A DNA stretch of 49,084 bases from Asaia bogorensis (GTDB lineage Bacteria; Pseudomonadota; Alphaproteobacteria; Acetobacterales; Acetobacteraceae): NCBI GenBank assembly GCA_945897825.1, contig CAMDGX010000028.1, positions 1 through 49,084 on the forward strand. The letters are read 5' to 3'. The position numbers and the translations under genes were made by a program. The notes beneath the pieces are model-generated. The model was not told the DNA's origin, made no database searches, and worked only from the letters and a program-made list of their open reading frames with translations. This document shows, piece by piece, positions 44,703-49,084 of the stretch (positions within the stretch are counted from its first letter, which is position 1; each line of letters starts with the position of its first letter).

Positions 44703-45644
44703 ATGGAAATCCGCAACCTCGGCACTTCGGGCCTGCGCGTCTCGGCGATCGGCCTCGGCTGCAACAACTTCGCCGGCCGCATCGACCTCGAGGCCACCCG
44801 CCGCGTCATCCACAAGGCCCACGACCTCGGCATCACCCTGTTCGACACCGCCGACGTCTACGGCAACCAGGGCGGCTCCGAGACCTTCATGGGCGAGGTC
44901 CTCGGGACCATGCGCAAGGACATCGTGCTCGCCACCAAGTTCTGCATGCCGATGAGCGACGACGGCCGCAAGCAGGGCGCCTCGCGCCGCTACATCATGC
45001 AGGCCGTGGAAGCCAGCCTCACCCGCCTCAAGACCGACTGGATCGACCTCTACCAGGTCCATCGCTTCGATCCGCTGACCCCCATCGAGGAAACCCTGCG
45101 CGCACTCGACGACCTCGTCCGCCAGGGCAAGGTCCGCTACGTCGGCTGCTCCAACTGGGCCTCCTGGCAGATGACCGAGGCGGCCTGGATCTCGCGATCC
45201 GAGGGCCTCAACCGCTTCGTCTCCTGCCAGGACGAGTATTCGCTCGTGGTCCGCGACGCGGAGAAGGAGCTCATGCCCGCCGCTCGCCACCTGGGCATGG
45301 GCCTGCTGCCCTATTTCCCGCTCGCCTCGGGCCTGCTCACCGGCAAATACCGCCGCAACGCCCCGATGCCCGAGTCATCGCGCCTCACCACCACCCAGCG
45401 CCTGGCCGATCGCTACCTGACCGACCAGAACTGGGCCATCAGCGAGAAGCTGATCGACTATGCCGAGTCGCGCGGCCACACCGCGCTGGAGCTGGCCTTC
45501 AGCTGGCTGCTCGCCCAGGCGCCGGTCTCCAGCGTCATCGCCGGCGCAACCAAACCTGAGCAGCTGGAGCAGAACGTCAAGGCCGGCAGCTGGGCGATGA
45601 CCGCCGAGGACCTCGCCGAGATCGACCGCATCACCGCTGGCTGA
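44703..45644 (+). CDS. Aldo/keto reductase
   Basis: 313-aa NADPH-dependent oxidoreductase of the AKR superfamily. Tetrad regions are visible: FDTADVYG (Asp, Tyr), LATKFC (Lys) and DLYQVHRFDP (His). IEETLRALDDLVRQGKVRYVGCSNW and the C-terminal IAGATKPEQLEQN cofactor segment are typical. Complete. Substrate unknown. A hairpin separates it from the convergent marR gene. Confidence 0.94.
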   Translation: MEIRNLGTSGLRVSAIGLGCNNFAGRIDLEATRRVIHKAHDLGITLFDTADVYGNQGGSETFMGEVLGTMRKDIVLATKFCMPMSDDGRKQGASRRYIMQAVEASLTRLKTDWIDLYQVHRFDPLTPIEETLRALDDLVRQGKVRYVGCSNWASWQMTEAAWISRSEGLNRFVSCQDEYSLVVRDAEKELMPAARHLGMGLLPYFPLASGLLTGKYRRNAPMPESSRLTTTQRLADRYLTDQNWAISEKLIDYAESRGHTALELAFSWLLAQAPVSSVIAGATKPEQLEQNVKAGSWAMTAEDLAEIDRITAG

Positions 45645-45655
45645 CGCGCCAAAGG

Positions 45656-45673
45656 GAGGGGGGAGGCCCCCTC
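45656..45673. terminator. GC-rich hairpin between aldo/keto reductase and marR
   Basis: GAGGGGG (45656-45662) and CCCCCTC (45667-45673), loop GAGG, lie in the 29-base gap of the convergent pair and abut the marR stop. No T-run follows, so it is a modest terminator candidate. Confidence 0.45.
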
Positions 45674-46045
45674 TCAGGCGGCCTCGGCCTCGTCGCGGGT
45701 CGCCTTCGGCTTCAGCGCCGCAGCGATGTAGCTGCGCAGGTCGGCAAGGAAATCATTGCCGCGGCGCGTGCGCGTCACTAGCACCGAGCGCCGGTCGCGA
45801 GGGTCGGGCGCGCGCTTGGCCAACCCCAGCTCCGCCAGCCGGTCCAGTGAGCGGGTGATCGCCGGCTTGGACACCTCCAGCCGCGCCGCCAGGCCGCGTA
45901 CCGTATGCGGCCCGTCCTCCAGGTAGGTGATCAGGAACACGCCGAACTGGCGCGCCGACAGGTCTGGCCCGTCGCGGCGGACGGTTCCCACCACCGTGTC
46001 GCGTAGAATTCCGAGCATTCGTTCCGGGGTCATGATGGCTGCCAT
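45674..46045 (-). CDS. MarR family winged-helix regulator
   Basis: 123-aa DNA-binding protein. The helix-turn-helix lies in HTVRGLAARLEVSKPAITRSLDRLAELGLAKRAPDPRDRRSVLV, with the wing DPRDRRS typical of MarR. ATG at 46043-46045 is chosen because AGGAGG lies seven bases before it; ATG at 46033 is internal. It has a long upstream region shared with the divergent intradiol dioxygenase, which it may control. Confidence 0.9.
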   Translation of the reverse strand: MAAIMTPERMLGILRDTVVGTVRRDGPDLSARQFGVFLITYLEDGPHTVRGLAARLEVSKPAITRSLDRLAELGLAKRAPDPRDRRSVLVTRTRRGNDFLADLRSYIAAALKPKATRDEAEAA

Positions 46046-46475
46046 CGGGCATCCTCCTGGGAGTGACAAGAGCGCGGGTCGGACGGAACGCACGGCATAT
46101 CGAAGGGTTAGCGGGTGCGGACATCGTTTCGCTGCGCGGGAATGTGGCGTAGGAAGCAACAAAAATCCAGCGTTAAATCGCCGTTAAAGGTTAATTATTG
46201 TTTCCGAATCTAGTGCGATTTCGCAACATCTATCAAGCCTTCCCCGCAGCCCCGGGGAATGAGCGAAGGAAGGAGGTCCGACCGCCACGAAATGCCATCC
46301 GCGAAACCATCCCGTATCGGTATTGGTTCCCGCCTTCTGGCCGCTCTCTGGTTACGAAGTGGTGCACGCCCGGCCGCCGCGGCCACGCCAGCGTCGAAAA
46401 ATCAACGAAACCTGACGGATATCCTTGCTATAGAAACGCAGGCGCGGCGGCGCGAACCAGCGGGAGAACACGCGA
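46046..46475. other. 430-base divergent intergenic region, partly AT-rich
   Basis: The gap between marR and the dioxygenase has no convincing gene. Around 46160-46205 composition drops sharply, and two CGTTAAA copies (46171-46177 and 46182-46188) are spaced 11 bases, one helical turn, followed by TTAATTATTG. An extended -10-like TGCTATAGA occurs at 46426-46434, about 40 bases before the dioxygenase ATG. These are plausible promoter and regulator sites, unproven. Confidence 0.4.
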
Positions 46476-47063
46476 ATGGCCGAAACAACCCCACCGGCAA
46501 CCGGCGAGTTCCTGCTCCGCCGCACGCCCGACCAGATCCTCGGACCGTTCTACCCCGTCCGCCGCACCCCCGACCGCAGCGGCGACCTCACCCAGGGCGG
46601 CCGCGCCCAGGGCCTCGTGCTGCACCTCTCCGGCCGCATCGCCCGGCTCGACGGAACCCCCGTCGCCGGCGCCGAAGTGCAGATATGGCAAGCCAACAGC
46701 CACGGCCGCTACCGCCACGATGGCGACGTCAACCCCGCACCGCTCGACCCCAACTTCAACGGCTTCGCCGAGCTTGTCACCGGCCCCGACGGGCGCTACG
46801 CCTTCACCACCATCAAGCCCGTCGCCTACCCGACCAGCCCGACCACCTGGCGCCCCGCCCATATCCACTTCCGCGTCACCACGCAGCTGGAACAGTTCGT
46901 CACCCAGATGTACTTCGCCGGAGACCCCTACAACGACTCCGACCCCTTCCTGCGCAGCGCCCGCCGCCCCGAAGCGCTGATCGTCACCCCGCAGCCTCCC
47001 GGTCCAGGCCAGGCCCCCGAATCGCGCCAGGTCGAGTTCAACATCGCGCTGGCCACAGGGTAG
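46476..47063 (+). CDS. Intradiol ring-cleavage dioxygenase (protocatechuate 3,4-dioxygenase-like)
   Basis: 195-aa non-haem Fe(III) dioxygenase. The four ligands fit Tyr79 (HGRYRHD), Tyr118 (KPVAYPT), His129 and His131 (RPAHIHF), and GPFYP near the N-terminus is typical. It resembles the protocatechuate 3,4-dioxygenase subunit fold but stands alone, without pcaG/H partners, so catechol- or quinol-type substrates are possible. Stop TAG is followed seven bases later by repeat copy 6. Confidence 0.92.
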   Translation: MAETTPPATGEFLLRRTPDQILGPFYPVRRTPDRSGDLTQGGRAQGLVLHLSGRIARLDGTPVAGAEVQIWQANSHGRYRHDGDVNPAPLDPNFNGFAELVTGPDGRYAFTTIKPVAYPTSPTTWRPAHIHFRVTTQLEQFVTQMYFAGDPYNDSDPFLRSARRPEALIVTPQPPGPGQAPESRQVEFNIALATG

Positions 47064-47186
47064 GCAAGCACTTCTTTTTCTGAAGAAAAAGAAGCAAAAA
47101 GACTTTTATCCACCCGCCAACGTCCAGCGCCGGGCGCAATGGATAAAAAGTTTTTTGGTTCTTTTTTCCAAAAAAGAACCGCTTCC
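47064..47186. repeat. Composite hairpin element, copy 6 (full, B-palindrome-A orientation)
   Basis: Arm B hairpin CTTCTTTTTC-TGAA-GAAAAAGAAG (47071-47094) follows the dioxygenase TAG by seven bases. Centre is a shorter palindrome (ATCCA...TGGAT with CGCCAACG.. and ..CGGGCG). Arm A hairpin 47157-47180 is a perfect 11-bp stem and ends exactly six bases before the S24 gene's TAA (47187-47189). It lies between convergent genes. Confidence 0.85.
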
Positions 47187-47834
47187 TTACTGGCTCGCCC
47201 ACACGATCCGGTGCATCCACACCACCTCGGACAGATCGAACGAGTAGTCGGGATAGGCCGGATTGAGGCTCTTGAGCTCGATCCGCCGCGCCGAGCGCCG
47301 CGCCAGCACCTTGGCCATCACCTCGCCGGACTGGGTCCGCGCCACCACCCGGTCGCCGCGGCGCAGCGGCGCCGCCGGCGAGACGATCACCAGGTCGCCG
47401 TCGCGATACATCGGCTCCATCGAATCCCCGCTGATCTCCAGCGCATAGGCGTTCGGGTCCGACACTTCCGGCAACCCCACCTCGTCCCAGCTGCCCCCCA
47501 CCGGGAAGCCGCCATCGTCGAAGAACCCCTCGCCGCCCGCCTGCGCCAGGCCGATCAGCGGAATGCGCCGCGTCGCCACCGACCGCCCGGCCCCCGGCAG
47601 CGCCCGCGCGCCGCCCACCAGGGCCGCGAACCCGTCGAACCCCGCCCCCACCGCGTCGAGCGCCTTGGCCACGCTCTCCGTGCTCGGCCACCGCGCCCGC
47701 CCGTCGGGCATGATGCGCTTGGACGGGTTGAACGTCGTCGCATCCAACCCCGCCTTCTTCGCCAGCCCGGAGGCCGAGAGCCCGTGCTCCGCCGCCAGTG
47801 TGTCGAGCGCCCGCCAAATGTCGCCATGCTTCAT
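47187..47834 (-). CDS. HTH/S24 LexA-like transcriptional repressor
   Basis: 215 aa. N-terminal helix-turn-helix (LSASGLAKKAGLDATTFNPSKR, about residues 19-40) is followed by a peptidase S24 domain: Ala99-Gly100 in LAQAGGEG is the expected self-cleavage bond, Ser138 (SGDSMEP) and Lys175 (VMAKVL) the catalytic dyad. This is a LexA/CI-type repressor that could be inactivated by RecA during DNA damage. ATG at 47832-47834 gives the usual short lead to the helix-turn-helix; an in-frame upstream ATG at 47870 is weaker. Divergent from the 188-aa gene. Confidence 0.9.
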   Translation of the reverse strand: MKHGDIWRALDTLAAEHGLSASGLAKKAGLDATTFNPSKRIMPDGRARWPSTESVAKALDAVGAGFDGFAALVGGARALPGAGRSVATRRIPLIGLAQAGGEGFFDDGGFPVGGSWDEVGLPEVSDPNAYALEISGDSMEPMYRDGDLVIVSPAAPLRRGDRVVARTQSGEVMAKVLARRSARRIELKSLNPAYPDYSFDLSEVVWMHRIVWASQ

Positions 47835-47899
47835 CGCAAAATCCCTCCCCCGCGCCGCTGCCCGCGTCAAGCGACGCGCGCGAATCGGGATGCATGGTA

Positions 47900-47937
47900 G
47901 CTATAGGAAAGTGACCCGAGTCGTCTAGGAAAAAATA
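47900..47937 (-). promoter_or_regulatory. Candidate promoter and operator of the S24 repressor gene
   Basis: On the minus strand TATTTTTTCC is followed by -35-like TAGACG (47927-47922), a 16-bp spacer and -10-like TATAGC (47905-47900), about 65 bases before the repressor ATG. The T-tract plus CCTAGACGA recurs at 48604-48620, suggesting a shared regulatory sequence. Confidence 0.5.
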
Positions 47938-48018
47938 GCGGATTCCCGCTTGCAACGAACGTCCGTCGCTGCTTGTATGTTCACGATGTGTTCCAAACTC
48001 GTGGACAGGACGACCGCC

Positions 48019-48585
48019 ATGACCCCTCGCCAGCCGATCATGACCCTCTCGATCATGAATCTGCGCCGCCCGCCCCCGAGCGCCGACACCATGCCGCCCC
48101 GGCCCCGCCGCGCCTCCAAGGCGCCCAAGGCCGTGGCTTCCCCGCCGGACCATCCGGCGCAGGATCGTCCTGCGCACGCCCGGCCCCGCCTGCCGCTGCC
48201 GCTGCGCCCCGAAGGCCCGCGCCTCACCCCGGTCGTTCGCCCCCTGCCCGGAACCATCCCGTTCGCCGATGCCGCCGAAGCCTGGTTCTGGACCCTCAAC
48301 GCCCTGGCCGCCCGGCACGGCGGCAGCAACAGCGGCGGCGGCGGCCGAGGCCTCCCCCGCCCCTGCGACCCCGACGACGTGATCCGCGCGCTCGACCTGC
48401 TGCACCGCCGCGGCGGCATCGGTTTGGACCACGCCCGCGTCCTGCGCCACTGGGGTGAGCGCGGCGTGGTGCCCAACCCTGCCTCCCCTCGCCAGCGCGC
48501 CGAGGCCGCCCTTTGGGCCGAGGCGATGGAGCGCCTGGAGGGCCTGCTGCGCGCCAAGGGCATCGTCGGCCGCGAAATTTCCTAG
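48019..48585 (+). CDS. Conserved-looking hypothetical protein, Pro/Arg-rich N-terminus
   Basis: 188 aa, function unknown. The first 70 residues are Pro/Arg/Ala-rich and probably disordered. The C-terminal half is ordered: RPLPGTIPFADAAEAWFWTLNALAARHGG, a Gly-rich loop, then PCDPDDVIRALDLLHRRGGIGLDHARVLRHWGERGVVPN and helices. This resembles a family of short proteins I have seen in Acetobacteraceae but cannot name. ATG at 48019 follows AGGACG; a TTG at 47950 and ATG at 47977 are alternatives. Divergent from the S24 repressor, a typical site for a repressed target. Confidence 0.65.
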   Translation: MTPRQPIMTLSIMNLRRPPPSADTMPPRPRRASKAPKAVASPPDHPAQDRPAHARPRLPLPLRPEGPRLTPVVRPLPGTIPFADAAEAWFWTLNALAARHGGSNSGGGGRGLPRPCDPDDVIRALDLLHRRGGIGLDHARVLRHWGERGVVPNPASPRQRAEAALWAEAMERLEGLLRAKGIVGREIS

Positions 48586-48603
48586 AAAAATCGCCGTTTC
48601 AGG

Positions 48604-48643
48604 TATTTTTTCCTTGACGATCCTTCGCCCACCGCCCTAGTCT
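48604..48643 (+). promoter_or_regulatory. Candidate promoter preceding a terminator and the 80-aa gene
   Basis: TATTTTTTCCTTGACGA (48604-48620) contains -35 TTGACG (48614-48619); an 18-bp spacer leads to TAGTCT (48638-48643) as a -10. The 17-mer differs by one base from the inverted copy upstream of the S24 repressor. A third TTTCCTAGA sits at 48578-48586, across the preceding gene's stop. Confidence 0.5.
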
Positions 48644-48699
48644 GCCTCCATCGACGGCGCACCCAGTTCTGCTCCGGCGACACTCTCTCCTCCCACCTC

Positions 48700-48734
48700 G
48701 GGCCGCGGTTCCTTCGGAGTCGCGGCCCTTTTTT
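48700..48734 (+). terminator. Intrinsic terminator with T6 tract
   Basis: GGGCCGCG (48700-48707) pairs perfectly with CGCGGCCC (48721-48728), followed directly by TTTTTT (48729-48734). This is the most canonical intrinsic terminator in the window. It lies between the candidate promoter (48614) and the 80-aa gene's ATG (48751). Confidence 0.85.
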
Positions 48735-48750
48735 GTTCCGGAGCCGCCCC

Positions 48751-48993
48751 ATGCCCTTCGCCATCCGCAATCTCTCGGTGCTCGCCTACGCCCAGGGCTT
48801 CACCCTCTGGCACTACCGCGCCGCCGGCAGCCCGATGGCCGGCATCGCCGCCCCCGGCTTCTTCGACCCCGCCGCCGACCTCGTGGCCGCCGGCGACATG
48901 ATGCTGGTTTCCGCCGCCGATGGCGGCCGCGTCCTCTTCGTCACCGCCGCCAGCGAGGCCGCCGGCGTCGCCACCACGCCGCTGGCAGGTTAG
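48751..48993 (+). CDS. Small phage-structural-like protein (hypothetical)
   Basis: 80 aa. IRNLSVLAYAQGFTLWHYR, FFDPAADLVAAGDMMLVSAADGGR and LFVTAASEAAG are a pattern I associate with short proteins of alphaproteobacterial prophage or tail-gene neighbourhoods; no named family is claimed. ATG 48751 has GGAG about 8 bases upstream, just after the terminator T-run. Together with the S24 repressor it may mark the edge of a phage-derived region continuing beyond the window. Confidence 0.6.
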   Translation: MPFAIRNLSVLAYAQGFTLWHYRAAGSPMAGIAAPGFFDPAADLVAAGDMMLVSAADGGRVLFVTAASEAAGVATTPLAG

Positions 48994-49042
48994 GGTTTGG
49001 GGCAAGGCGGCACGGCCCCCGCGCCGCCCGCCTTCCCAAACC
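48994..49042 (+). terminator. Long imperfect hairpin after the 80-aa gene
   Basis: GGTTTGG (48994-49000) pairs with CCAAACC (49036-49042); inside, GCAAGGCGGC and GCCGCCCGCCTT can pair with bulges. It begins directly at the stop codon. No T-tract. Only 42 bases of window remain after it, with an ATG at 49069 that may begin another gene. Confidence 0.45.
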
Positions 49043-49084
49043 CCGCCAATGACGGCACATAGCAGCGCATGCACACCGCCTTCG

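Noticed and set aside
46259-47083. 274-codon frame in the marR-dioxygenase gap
   Set aside because: Arg/Pro-rich and overlaps the dioxygenase in another frame, ending in the hairpin-derived Phe run of repeat copy 6.

Overview
The window is very GC-rich chromosomal DNA. It looks like an alphaproteobacterium of the Acetobacteraceae/Rhodospirillales type (Roseomonas-like). Reasons are the GC-saturated codon use, a PHA locus with PhaR, an ABC permease of the YbbP type, Tat-exported PhoX, a large set of MFS/amidohydrolase catabolic genes and small proteins typical of that family. The taxonomic placement is inference from protein style, not from a search.

Layout. 1-5.7 kb: truncated ABC permease, PhoX phosphatase, then thiC behind a TPP riboswitch. 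5.7-11.3 kb: a long minus-strand run (MFS, SufE, HIT protein, Doc-like toxin with AbrB-like antitoxin, small membrane protein, MetX-like hydrolase, DUF533 protein). 11.4-12.6 kb: DUF72 and MgtC genes. 12.7-16.1 kb: polyhydroxyalkanoate locus (thiolase, small PhaC-type synthase, short PhaE-like partner, divergent PhaR). 16.3-30.2 kb: amino-acid and organic-acid metabolism with transport (DSD1-type PLP enzyme, an AT-rich orphan gene, M81 peptidase, DUF2798, threonine-synthase-like enzyme, VanZ protein, M20 peptidase, FAH-family hydratase, tandem GNAT, three MFS transporters, an RTX-repeat protein). 30.3 kb: tRNA-Lys(CTT). 30.4-39.2 kb: Zn amidohydrolase, lipoprotein, RlmI-like methyltransferase, lytic transglycosylase, DsbA-like oxidoreductase, BepA-like M48 protease, GGT-like lipoprotein, aminotransferase. 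39.4-45.6 kb: sensor kinase with an ethylene-receptor-like sensor, radical SAM protein, peroxiredoxin, YqgE, DUF1194, aldo/keto reductase. 45.7-49.1 kb: MarR regulator, intradiol dioxygenase, S24 (LexA-like) repressor, a divergent unknown gene and a small phage-structural-like gene behind a promoter and terminator.

The most striking non-coding signal is a family of six ~95-135 nt composite elements (about 10.3, 12.6, 16.2, 34.4, 44.5 and 47.1 kb). Each full copy has two different AT-rich hairpin arms that are inverted homologues of one another, separated by a variable, often GC-rich palindrome. The elements sit at gene 3' ends. At four of the five ends carrying arm A, the neighbouring gene's TAA stop is followed by exactly six bases and then the hairpin. 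One copy has lengthened both hairpin strands together (covariation). They look like MITE/REP-like bidirectional terminators.

Other points of interest: a Doc toxin lacking the catalytic His; a shared motif around the S24 repressor and a possible small RNA or attenuator; divergent genes whose 5' ends overlap; three convergent gene pairs with overlapping stop ends; and one small gene far more AT-rich than its surroundings.
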